DNA of 64,000 bases from Bog-756 sp035949055 (GTDB lineage: Bacteria > Actinomycetota > Acidimicrobiia > Acidimicrobiales > RAAP-2): contig DASZIO010000022.1 in assembly GCA_035949055.1 (NCBI GenBank), positions 1-64,000 of the forward strand. The letters run 5' to 3'. Position numbers and translations under genes: made by a program. The notes under the pieces were generated by a model. It did not search any database. It worked only from the letters and a program-made list of their open reading frames with translations, and was not told the DNA's origin. Shown here one piece after another: positions 49,951 through 57,729 of this stretch (the first letter of the stretch is position 1; each line of letters starts with the position of its first letter).

Positions 49951-50811
49951 TCAGTTCCCGGTGAACACCCCTGGCCGCTTCTCCATGAAGGCGGTCATAG
50001 CCTCGGTGAGATCGTCGGAGGCGAGGAAGCCGGCGTTCCAGGTGGCCACGAACTCGAGACCCTCCACCACCGATCGCCCCTCGCCTGCGGTGAGCACGGC
50101 CTTGGTGCCCTGGACGGCGAGCGGCGAATTGGCGGCGATGACCGCGGCCAACGACCGTGCGTCGACGAGCAGCTGCTCGGGGTCCGCACTGACGTCGTTG
50201 ACCAGACCGATCGACTGCGCTCGGGCCGCGGTGATGTCTTTCCCGGTGTAGGCCAGCTCGGCCAGGTGGCCCTTCCCGATGATGTGCGGCAGGCGCTGGA
50301 GGCTGCCGAGGTCGGCCACGATCGCCACCTTGGTCTCCCGGACGGAGAACACGGCGTCCGCGCTGGCCAACCGGATGTCACAGGCCGCGGCCAGGTCCAC
50401 CCCACCGCCGATGCAGTAGCCGTGGACGGCGGCGACGGTCGGCAGCGGGCAGTCGGCCACCGCGCTCACCGACGCCTGGAGTCGCTGGATCTCGGCTCGG
50501 GCCGATCGGGCCCGGGCGGCCATCGAGACCGGGGCGCCGTTGCCGGGGGACGGCCCGGTCAGGCCCGCCATGGCCACCAGGTCGAGCCCGACCGAGAAAT
50601 GAGGCCCCCTGGCCGCGACCACGACCACCCGGAGCGCGGGGTCGGAACCGATGGCGGCCATGGCCCGGGGCAGGTCGGACCAGAAGGCGGGCCCCATGGC
50701 GTTGCGCTTCTCGGGACGGTCCAACCACAAGATGGCCACCGGCCCGTCCGCCTCGATGGTGAGGACGTCGGACGAGAAGGATTCGACGCCGGGACAAGAT
50801 GGCGAAGGCAT
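49951..50811 (-). CDS. Enoyl-CoA hydratase/isomerase, dienoyl-CoA isomerase-like
   Basis: This 286-residue crotonase has W-L-D-R-P-E-K-R-N-A-M, G-P-H-F-S-V-G-L-D-L at the oxyanion hole and G-G-G-V-D-L-A-A-A-C-D-I-R. The stretch I-V-A-D-L-G-S-L-Q-R-L-P is typical of delta3,5-delta2,4-dienoyl-CoA isomerases (acidic Asp instead of the hydratase Glu). It ends with a P-G-V-F-T-G-N tail. ATG 50811 lies 6 nt after TACGCT on the minus strand. It interrupts the suf genes, lying antiparallel between the small Cys protein and sufD. Confidence 0.85.
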   Translation of the reverse strand: MPSPSCPGVESFSSDVLTIEADGPVAILWLDRPEKRNAMGPAFWSDLPRAMAAIGSDPALRVVVVAARGPHFSVGLDLVAMAGLTGPSPGNGAPVSMAARARSARAEIQRLQASVSAVADCPLPTVAAVHGYCIGGGVDLAAACDIRLASADAVFSVRETKVAIVADLGSLQRLPHIIGKGHLAELAYTGKDITAARAQSIGLVNDVSADPEQLLVDARSLAAVIAANSPLAVQGTKAVLTAGEGRSVVEGLEFVATWNAGFLASDDLTEAMTAFMEKRPGVFTGN

Positions 50812-50945
50812 GGCACGAGCGTAGGCGCCGATGCCGCGGGGCGTCGCCCCGTCCGCCGCCCGGCTCGGGCCGGGCGGCTGGCACCGACGGGTACTATGGG
50901 CTGGAGGCTCGGGATCCGGGCCTCCCTTCGCGAGAGGCTGTTGTC

Positions 50946-52298
50946 CTGACCACCTTCACCCCCGAATTGGCCGCTGCCCTGCCCGGGCCCAGCTGGTTGC
51001 AGCAGCGTCGGGGGGCAGCGGCCGAGTCCTTCTCCTCGCTTCCCCTGCCCACCGAGAAGGACGAGGTCTGGCGATACAGCCGGATCGACCAGCTCGACCT
51101 CGACCGGTTCCACCCGGTGACTGCCCCGTCGAAGGGGCCTTCGGACCGGGCGGTGGTGCTTTCCTCGGAGCCGGTCCGCTCCCTGGTGGACGGCCTGGGG
51201 CCCCGGTCGGCCCTCATGGTGACGGTGGATGGTGTGCTGGCCACCGTGGCCTCAGCGGTCGATGACCGCCTCCTCGCCCTCGGCCGCCTGTCCGAGCTCG
51301 ACCGGTCCGGCACCCTGCTCGGCTCGGTGGTGAGCGACCCACACGAATTCCAGCTCCTTAACGATGCCTTCGCGACCGAGCCCCTCGTCGTCGACATCGC
51401 CCCGGGTGCCACCGTCGACGAGCCCATCGTGGTCGTGCACGTCGTGACGGGCGCAGAGGGAGATGCCCTCTTCCCCCGGACGGTGGTCCGCGCCGGAGCC
51501 GGGTCGGTGGCGGGGCTGGTGGAGATCGCGGTGGGTACCGGCACCGCGCTCCTGGCCGACGGGACCGCGCCGGCGGCCACTCCCGTCGTCCAGCCCGGTG
51601 CCGCCGCGCCCGAGCACCTGGTAGCTCCGGTCACCGAAGTGCGGGTGTCCGACGACGCCACGTTGTCCTTCGTGAGCGTCCAGTCCCTCGGCCCCAACGC
51701 CTGGGTGCTGGCCCATCAGGCCAGCGTTATCGGCGACAACGCCACGCTCAAGAGCTTCGCGGTGGCCCTGGGTGGCGGCTACGCCCGGCTGCGAACCGAC
51801 TCGGCCCTGGCCGGAGAGTCAGGGACGAGCCTCCTGCGGGCCGCATTCATCGGGCGTGACGACCAGATGCTCGACTTCCGCACGCTCCAGGATCACCTGG
51901 CTCCCCGAACCACCAGCGATCTCCTGTTCATGGGGGCCGTGGCTGACCGCTCTCATTCGGTCTACAGCGGGCTGATCCGGGTTCGACGGGGCGCCGTCCG
52001 GGCCGACGCCATGCAGACCAACCACAATCTCGTACTCGACGAGGGGGCCCATGCGGACTCCGTGCCGAACCTCGACATCGAGGAGAACGATGTTCGATGC
52101 AGCCACGGCTCGACCGTCGGGCCCGTCGACGAGGACCAGCGGTACTACCTGGAGTCGCGAGGGATCGAGCCGGCCATGGCCGAACAGCTCATCGTGGCCG
52201 GGTTCTTCGAGGCCATCGCCGACGAAGTCCCGATCAGCGGCACCCGACCGACTATTGCTCGGGCCTTGGCCGAACGGACCGGGGCGCACGGTGTCTGA
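50946..52298 (+). CDS. sufD: Fe-S cluster assembly protein SufD
   Basis: This protein of about 450 residues has the SufD layout: N-terminal E-L-A-A-A-L-P-G-P-S-W-L and W-R-Y-S-R-I-D. The beta-helix core ends in Q-T-N-H-N-L-V-L-D-E-G-A-H-A-D-S-V-P-N-L, E-E-N-D-V-R-C-S-H-G-S-T-V-G, R-G-I and I-V-A-G-F-F. It pairs with SufB. The start is unclear. No ATG/GTG lies between 50799 and 50966 in this frame. CTG 50946 is preceded by GAGAGG at 8 nt and overlaps the stop of a 17-codon frame (ATG 50896) as CTGA; TTG 50967 lacks a Shine-Dalgarno sequence. The long frame from ATG 50799 would overlap the divergent gene and its promoter. Confidence 0.85.
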   Translation: MTTFTPELAAALPGPSWLQQRRGAAAESFSSLPLPTEKDEVWRYSRIDQLDLDRFHPVTAPSKGPSDRAVVLSSEPVRSLVDGLGPRSALMVTVDGVLATVASAVDDRLLALGRLSELDRSGTLLGSVVSDPHEFQLLNDAFATEPLVVDIAPGATVDEPIVVVHVVTGAEGDALFPRTVVRAGAGSVAGLVEIAVGTGTALLADGTAPAATPVVQPGAAAPEHLVAPVTEVRVSDDATLSFVSVQSLGPNAWVLAHQASVIGDNATLKSFAVALGGGYARLRTDSALAGESGTSLLRAAFIGRDDQMLDFRTLQDHLAPRTTSDLLFMGAVADRSHSVYSGLIRVRRGAVRADAMQTNHNLVLDEGAHADSVPNLDIEENDVRCSHGSTVGPVDEDQRYYLESRGIEPAMAEQLIVAGFFEAIADEVPISGTRPTIARALAERTGAHGV

Positions 52299-52698
52299 CG
52301 GCGCGGAGCGGGCCGACGAGGCCGAGTCCGTGGGGGCGGAACGGTCCGACCAGGCCGAGTCCGTGGCCGACGGTGCGGGCCGGTCGCACACCGTTCGCTT
52401 GTGCGGCCGGGACGATCTTGCCGACGGGGAGGCCATGCGCTTCGACGTTGCCGGGCTCCGCATCGCCCTGGTCCGCATCGGCGACCGGTTCCATGCCATC
52501 GGGGACCGTTGCAGTCACGAGGACTTCTCACTGGCCGAGGGAGAGGTGTGGGCCGACGAGTGCGAGATCGAGTGTGCCAAGCACGGGTCGACCTTTGACC
52601 TCCTGACCGGGGAACCGTGCTCGCTGCCGGCCACTCGCCCGGTGCCCGTCTACCGGGTGACGGTCGAGGGCGACGACGTGTCGCTGGTCGTCCCGTGA
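52291..52698 (+). CDS. Rieske-type [2Fe-2S] ferredoxin
   Basis: This 135-residue protein has an acidic Ala/Glu-rich N-terminal about 30 residues, then a Rieske domain with C74-S-H76 and C95-A-K-H98, the C-x-H...C-x2-H cluster site, and F-D-L-L-T-G-E-P. Bphenyl-type Rieske ferredoxins carry electrons to oxygenases; those inside suf operons are thought to serve cluster assembly or transfer. GTG 52291 overlaps the sufD stop by 8 nt, and its own stop overlaps the next start as GTGA, so it is part of the sufD-sufC transcript. Confidence 0.88.
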   Translation: MSDGAERADEAESVGAERSDQAESVADGAGRSHTVRLCGRDDLADGEAMRFDVAGLRIALVRIGDRFHAIGDRCSHEDFSLAEGEVWADECEIECAKHGSTFDLLTGEPCSLPATRPVPVYRVTVEGDDVSLVVP

Positions 52699-53441
52699 GC
52701 ACCGGTGAGCTCAGTATCGAGGGCCTGCGGGCCGGGCTGCCGGGCCGCGAGATCCTGCGCGGGGTCACCTTGACGGTGCGGAGCGGCGAAGTCCACGCCG
52801 TCATGGGACCGAACGGGTCGGGCAAGAGCACGCTGGCCCATGTGTTGATGGGTCGACCCGGCTACGAGGTGCTGGACGGGTCGGTGACCCTCGACGGCAT
52901 CGACCTGCTGGCCCTCCCGACATGGCAGCGCGCCCGGGCCGGCTTGTTCCTCGGGATGCAACATCCGATCGAGGTGCCGGGAGTCTCGCTGGCGCAGTCG
53001 CTGACGGCGGCCCGTCGAAGCGTGCGCGCTGACGAAGCCGGCGCCGAGCTTCCCGACGTCGGCGCCCGGTTGCGGGCCGAGGCGGGTCGCATCGGATTCG
53101 ACGAGCGGTTCCTCGATCGACCGCTCAACGTCGACCTGTCGGGTGGGGAGCGCAAGCGGAACGAGACCATCCAGCTCGGGGTCCTCCGGCCCCGCTTCGC
53201 CGTCCTGGACGAGATCGATTCCGGGCTCGACATCGATGCGCTCGCCGCCGTCGGGAAGCGCGTGGAGGAGGCCACCACCGAGTGGGACCTCGGCGTGCTG
53301 GCCATCACCCACTTCCGCCGTCTGCTCGCCGTGCTGCGGCCGGACGTCGTCCACGTACTGTCCGACGGCCGGGTGGTGGCGAGCGGCGAGCCCGAGCTGG
53401 CTGACATCGTCGACCGGACGGGGTACGGATCCTTCTCCTGA
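52695..53441 (+). CDS. sufC: SufC-type ATPase, divergent copy
   Basis: This 248-residue ABC ATPase has Walker A G-P-N-G-S-G-K-S-T, Q-loop M-Q-H-P, signature L-S-G-G-E-R-K-R-N-E, Walker B F-A-V-L-D-E-I-D-S-G-L-D and switch H in I-T-H. The R-K-R-N-E and D-S-G-L-D-I-D-A-L stretches are SufC-specific, but several positions differ from the canonical copy at 56803 (T-I-Q-L in place of I-L-Q-M; I for T after D-E). GTG 52695 overlaps the Rieske stop as GTGA. Having two SufC genes in one genome is unusual. The pair could form a heterodimer in SufB-C-C'-D, or one copy could be specialised. Confidence 0.87.
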   Translation: MSTGELSIEGLRAGLPGREILRGVTLTVRSGEVHAVMGPNGSGKSTLAHVLMGRPGYEVLDGSVTLDGIDLLALPTWQRARAGLFLGMQHPIEVPGVSLAQSLTAARRSVRADEAGAELPDVGARLRAEAGRIGFDERFLDRPLNVDLSGGERKRNETIQLGVLRPRFAVLDEIDSGLDIDALAAVGKRVEEATTEWDLGVLAITHFRRLLAVLRPDVVHVLSDGRVVASGEPELADIVDRTGYGSFS

Positions 53442-53546
53442 CCCGGCTCGCCCATCCGACCTTGCGCCGGAGGCGCCGTCGGTCCGGCTCGACGCCGGCC
53501 GGGGTTGTCCCGAATTCCCGAAGCCCGGTTGGTAGCGTCTGCCTCC

Positions 53547-54941
53547 ATGGCTCGCCGGGACCGTCGACGAGGTGGAGCCCACAGCAAGCGAGGCCGCTCG
53601 TCCGCACCTCCTGGTGACAGCCAACCCGAGGAGGGAACCGAGGCCCCGGGCCCACCCACCGCATCGGCCCTGCTGGCGGCCGGCGCTGGCGTTCCTGCCG
53701 CCGACCCCGGTCCTCCCGAGTCCCGGAGCGGGCGACGCGCCGCCGCCCGGCGGACCGGCCGAGCCGGGCGGAAGAATGGCGCCGGGCGGAGGGCCAAGCG
53801 CAGCTGGCTCGACCGGGTCCTCCTCGCCGGGGTGGTGATCGTGGCCCTGGCCCTGGTGGGGGTGGGGTCGGGCTACGCCTACCTGCAGTACCGGTTCGAC
53901 CAGGTGGCCAAGGTCACGGTGAAGCACCTAACCAAGGCGCCGGCGGGCCAGCCCTTCAACGTCCTCCTCATCGGATCGGATTCCCGGGTCGGGGTTAGCG
54001 CGGCCGACCAGGCTCATTTCGGTGACACGGAGGATTACGGCGGCCAACGCAGCGACGTGGTCAAGATCATGCACGTCGTCCCGGCCACCGGGGATGTCCG
54101 GGTGCTGTCGATCCCCCGGGACACCATGGTGACGGTGGCCGGCGACACGAAGCAGATCGGCAGCTACAACCGCATCAACGCCACGTACGGATCTGGCCCC
54201 GATCAGCTCGTCCAGACCATCGAGGCCGATTTCAACATCCCCATCGAGCACACCGTGCAGATCGACTTCGAGGGATTCCGCGGCGCGGTGGACGCCATCG
54301 GCGGGATCAACCTCAACTTCCCCGATCCGGCCCGCGACACCTACACGGGTCTCAACATCGTGCAACCCGGTTGCCAGCACCTCAACGGCGGGTACTCCTT
54401 GGCTGTGGCCCGGAGCCGTCACTATCAGTACGAGAAGAACGGCTACTGGCAGACCGACGGTACCAGCGACTTCGGTCGTATCCAGCGCCAGAACGCCTTC
54501 CTCAAGGCCCTCATCAACCAGGCCGAGACCAGGTACAACCCGCTGACCCTCAACGCGTTCATCGGGTCCGTGGTCCAGGGCGTGACCATCGATTCCACGT
54601 TCAGCATCGGCGATCTCATCTCGCTGGCCCGGCAGTTCCACACCTTCGCTTCGCAGTCCCTGCAGACCGCCACGCTTCCCACCTACTCGGCCTACAGCTC
54701 GCGGTTCGGTTCGCTCGGGGATGTGCTGTACGTGCAGCAGCCCCAGGCCGCGGCGGTCATCGCCCAGTTCCTCGGTCAAGCGCCCGGGCCGGCCTTCGCC
54801 CCGCCCCCGGGGCCCTACGGCCCGGTGCCGACCACCACGACCACCGTCCCGCCCTCGACGTCCCAGTCGACACCCGGCACCTCGGCCCCGTCCAGCACGA
54901 CCACCACCATCGAGACGGACTTCGACCCCACGCCCTGTTGA
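53547..54941 (+). CDS. LytR-CpsA-Psr (LCP) family phosphotransferase
   Basis: This 464-residue protein has a basic cytoplasmic N terminus of about 85 residues and one transmembrane helix (V-L-L-A-G-V-V-I-V-A-L-A-L-V-G-V). The external LCP domain shows N-V-L-L-I-G-S-D-S-R, R-S-D-V-V-K-I-M-H-V, S-I-P-R-D-T, N-A-T-Y-G and D-A-I-G-G-I, with R-S-R-H near the active site. A Pro/Thr/Ser-rich tail ends it. LCP enzymes attach arabinogalactan, teichoic acid or capsule polymers to peptidoglycan. ATG 53547 lies 8 nt after TAGCGT (53533-53538). Confidence 0.92.
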   Translation: MARRDRRRGGAHSKRGRSSAPPGDSQPEEGTEAPGPPTASALLAAGAGVPAADPGPPESRSGRRAAARRTGRAGRKNGAGRRAKRSWLDRVLLAGVVIVALALVGVGSGYAYLQYRFDQVAKVTVKHLTKAPAGQPFNVLLIGSDSRVGVSAADQAHFGDTEDYGGQRSDVVKIMHVVPATGDVRVLSIPRDTMVTVAGDTKQIGSYNRINATYGSGPDQLVQTIEADFNIPIEHTVQIDFEGFRGAVDAIGGINLNFPDPARDTYTGLNIVQPGCQHLNGGYSLAVARSRHYQYEKNGYWQTDGTSDFGRIQRQNAFLKALINQAETRYNPLTLNAFIGSVVQGVTIDSTFSIGDLISLARQFHTFASQSLQTATLPTYSAYSSRFGSLGDVLYVQQPQAAAVIAQFLGQAPGPAFAPPPGPYGPVPTTTTTVPPSTSQSTPGTSAPSSTTTTIETDFDPTPC

Positions 54942-54963
54942 GCGGTGGGCCGGCGCCGACGGA

Positions 54964-55473
54964 TCAGGCGACCGACTCGGTCTCGTCGAGCCCCTGGGCG
55001 AGCGTGTTCCAGCTTAGCGTGGCGCACTTGATGCGCACGGGGAACTTGACCACACCCTGCAGTGCGGCGAGCTCGCCGAGCGAATCGACATCGACGGCCT
55101 CGGGCTCGAGCACCTCGACCTGCGCATCCGGCTCGCCGGAGTCGCCGTTCCCCGAGGGCAGGGTCGATTCGTGGATCGACATCATCCCCTTGAACGTACG
55201 GATTAGATCCCGCACTTCCGGAACCGGCTTGCCCTTCACGGCCGCCGACATGAGGGAGGCGGAGGACTGGCTGATCGAGCAGCCGGTCCCGGCGATCTTG
55301 ATGTCGGAGACGACGCCTTCCTGCACGTCCAGGGTCACCACGACCTCGTCCCCGCACAACGGATTGAAGCCCTCGACCCGCCGGGCCGGGGGCGAGTCGA
55401 GCTCACCGCGGTTACGGGGCGAGCGGTAGTGGTCGAGGATGATCTCGCGGTACAGATCTTCGATACCGCTCAT
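54964..55473 (-). CDS. sufU: SufU-type iron-sulfur assembly / sulfur-transfer protein
   Basis: This 169-residue protein belongs to the SufU branch of the IscU-like fold. It has C40-G-D42 in N-P-L-C-G-D, C65 in G-T-G-C-S-I-S and C150 in R-I-K-C-A-T-L-S-W, the zinc site ligands of SufU, which accepts persulfide sulfur from SufS. An insert of about 25 acidic residues (E-P-D-A-Q-V-E-V-L-E-P-E) before the last cysteine makes it longer than usual, about 147. It is the last gene of sufC-sufS-sufU, 82 nt after sufS on the minus strand. Confidence 0.9.
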   Translation of the reverse strand: MSGIEDLYREIILDHYRSPRNRGELDSPPARRVEGFNPLCGDEVVVTLDVQEGVVSDIKIAGTGCSISQSSASLMSAAVKGKPVPEVRDLIRTFKGMMSIHESTLPSGNGDSGEPDAQVEVLEPEAVDVDSLGELAALQGVVKFPVRIKCATLSWNTLAQGLDETESVA

Positions 55474-55555
55474 TCGACGGGGCCCTTCGGGACGGTCCGG
55501 TCGATGGCCGGAAGCGTTACCACAGGTCTCACGGGCTCAGCGTACCGTCCGTCTC

Positions 55556-56815
55556 TCATCCGAAGAACGCTCCGGCCTGGGCCAGGGCGTCGGCCAAGGT
55601 CTCCACGTCGGCCCGGTCGTTGTAGAGGGCGAGCGATGCCCGAGCGGTGGCATTGACGCCGATCCGGCGCATGAGCGGTTTGGCGCAGTGGTGACCCGCC
55701 CGCACGCAGACCCCGTACTCGTCGAGCACCTGGGACACGTCGTGAGGGTGGATGTCGCGGTAGGAGAAGGAGATGACTCCGCCTCGGTCTATCGGGTCGG
55801 CGGGCCCGAAGATGCGGATGTCGTCCCCGAAGCGGTCGGCCAGGGTTGTGAGCGCGTAGGTGGTCAGTGAGACCTCGTGCGAGCGGACGGCCTCCATGCC
55901 GACTGACCGGAGGTAGTCGACGGCTGCGCTCAGCCCGATCGCCTCGGTGATGGGAGGGGTGCCGGCTTCGAACCGCCATGGGATGTCGTTCGGGGTGAAC
56001 CCGTCCTTGCGGACGTCCAGGATCATCTCGCCACCCCCGAGGAACGGGCCCATGCCGGCCAGCAAGTCCTCGCGTCCCCACAACACGCCGATGCCGGTCG
56101 GCCCGAGCATCTTGTGGGCACTGAAGGCCAGGAAGTCGACGCCGAGGGAGCTCACGTCGGTCGGCAGGTGCGGGACGGACTGGGCACCGTCGGCCACCAC
56201 CACCGCGCCGGCGTGATGGGCGGCGGCCGCGATGTCAGCCACCGGATTCAGTGTCCCGAGGACGTTGGACATGCACGTGATCCCGAGCAGCTTCGAACCC
56301 TCGAGCAGCTGCTCGAGATGGTCCAGTGTCAGGCGGCCTTCGTCGTCGACGGGTATCCAACGGATGGTCAGGCCGCGCTCAGCGGCGAGGATGTGCCAGG
56401 GCACGATGTTGGCGTGGTGCTCCATCTCGGTGAGCACGATGCTGTCGCCGGCCTGGAGGTTGGCCCGCCCCCAGCTGTGGGCCACCAGATTGAGGGCCTC
56501 GGTGGCGTTCTTGGTGAACACGACCTCCCGAGTGGGCTCGGCCGCGCCGATGAAGGCACCCACATTCTGCCGAGCCGCCTCGAAACGACGGGTCGCTTCC
56601 TCGGCAATCGAGTAGACGCCCCGATGGACGTTGGCATGGGTGGTCTCGTCGTACTCGCGCATGGCGTCCAGCACCTGCACTGGGCGTTGGGCTGACGCGG
56701 CCGAGTCGAGGTAGGTGATGGGATGCCCGTGCACTTCGCGGGCCAACAGCGGGAAGTCCTTCTTCAGACGGGCGACGTCCAGTTCCCGCGGAGCCTCGGT
56801 CTTCACCTGCGCCAT
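55556..56815 (-). CDS. sufS: Cysteine desulfurase SufS
   Basis: This 419-residue PLP enzyme has H-H-A-N-I-V-P-W, A-D-G-A-Q in the cofactor pocket, the Schiff-base lysine in F-S-A-H-K-M-L-G-P, and the catalytic cysteine in R-A-G-H-H-C-A-K-P-L. Length and the R-x-G-H-H-C-A block are those of group II desulfurases. It removes sulfur from cysteine and passes it to SufU. ATG 56815 overlaps the sufC stop by 13 nt, so it is co-translated with sufC. Confidence 0.95.
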   Translation of the reverse strand: MAQVKTEAPRELDVARLKKDFPLLAREVHGHPITYLDSAASAQRPVQVLDAMREYDETTHANVHRGVYSIAEEATRRFEAARQNVGAFIGAAEPTREVVFTKNATEALNLVAHSWGRANLQAGDSIVLTEMEHHANIVPWHILAAERGLTIRWIPVDDEGRLTLDHLEQLLEGSKLLGITCMSNVLGTLNPVADIAAAAHHAGAVVVADGAQSVPHLPTDVSSLGVDFLAFSAHKMLGPTGIGVLWGREDLLAGMGPFLGGGEMILDVRKDGFTPNDIPWRFEAGTPPITEAIGLSAAVDYLRSVGMEAVRSHEVSLTTYALTTLADRFGDDIRIFGPADPIDRGGVISFSYRDIHPHDVSQVLDEYGVCVRAGHHCAKPLMRRIGVNATARASLALYNDRADVETLADALAQAGAFFG

Positions 56816-57600
56816 GCGTCGTACCCCTCGATCTCGAGCGCCGTGACCAACTCGGGTCCACCCCGGGCGACGATCACCCCGTCGACGAGGACGTGTACCC
56901 GGTCGGCAGCGAGCTCGTGCAGCATGCGCTCATAGTGACTGATCACCATGACGCCGAGCTCCGGTCGTGACTCCCGGACGGTCCGGATCCCCCGGGCCAC
57001 GGTGCGCAGGGCATCCACGTCGAGCCCCGAATCGGTCTCGTCCAGGACGGCCAGCTCCGGCTCGAGGATGGCCATCTGGAGGATCTCGTTCCGCTTCTTC
57101 TCGCCGCCGGAGAACCCGTCATTCAGATGCCGCTCACCGAACGCCGGGTCCATGCCCAGTTTCTCCATCCACTCCATCATCATGAGTCGGATCTCGAGGG
57201 CCGACATGTCCATGCCGCGGCGGGCCGAGAGGGCCTGACGGAGGAACTGGATCACCGGAACGCCCGCGATCGACTCGGGCTCCTGGAAGGCGAGGAACAT
57301 CCCGGCCTTGCCCCGGACGTCGGTCGGCCACGTGGTGATGTCCTCGCCCCGTAGACGGATCGAGCCGGCGGTGATGTCGTAGGCGGGGTTGCCCAGCAAT
57401 ACCTTGGCCAGTGTCGACTTGCCCGAACCGTTCGGGCCCATGAGCGCATGGATCTCGCCCGACCTGACGACGATGTCGATCCCCTTGAGGATCGGCGCGC
57501 CATCCGCCGACACGTGAAGATCGGCGATCTCCAGCAGGGGTGGGCCGGCCTTCCCGTCGACCACTCCGGTGTCGGCTTCTGTGTCTGTTCCGACGGGCAC
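56803..57600 (-). CDS. sufC: SufC ATPase, canonical copy
   Basis: This 265-residue ABC ATPase has Walker A G-P-N-G-S-G-K-S-T, the SufC-type F-S-G-G-E-K-K-R-N-E-I-L-Q-M signature, L-D-E-T-D-S-G-L-D-V-D-A-L as Walker B/D-loop, and I-S-H-Y as switch. It fits the SufC consensus better than the copy at 52695. It has about 20 extra N-terminal residues from GTG 57600, perhaps unneeded if a later start is used. It heads the minus-strand sufC-sufS-sufU operon under the same 18-nt motif as sufB. Confidence 0.93.
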   Translation of the reverse strand: MPVGTDTEADTGVVDGKAGPPLLEIADLHVSADGAPILKGIDIVVRSGEIHALMGPNGSGKSTLAKVLLGNPAYDITAGSIRLRGEDITTWPTDVRGKAGMFLAFQEPESIAGVPVIQFLRQALSARRGMDMSALEIRLMMMEWMEKLGMDPAFGERHLNDGFSGGEKKRNEILQMAILEPELAVLDETDSGLDVDALRTVARGIRTVRESRPELGVMVISHYERMLHELAADRVHVLVDGVIVARGGPELVTALEIEGYDAWRR

Positions 57601-57627
57601 GCCACCGATCTTAGCGGGAATCTGTAG

Positions 57628-57645
57628 TTTCTCCTATGAGAATAG
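57628..57645 (-). promoter_or_regulatory. Promoter/operator motif of the sufC-sufS-sufU operon
   Basis: On the minus strand this reads CTATTCTCATAGGAGAAA, matching CTAT-N4-ATAGGAGAAA exactly as before sufB. It contains TTCTC-N4-GAGAA as a perfect inverted repeat and a possible -10 box TATTCT. It lies 27 nt before the sufC start. One regulator responding to iron or cluster status (SufR or IscR-like) could bind both sites; no such regulator gene is in the window. Confidence 0.55.
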
Positions 57646-57729
57646 GGCTAATCCGAAAGGACCAGCCAGGGGCACCCCGGGCCGGACAGGGTGCTATCCA
57701 GTCGGCAGGTCAGCCGGTACCGTACCTCC

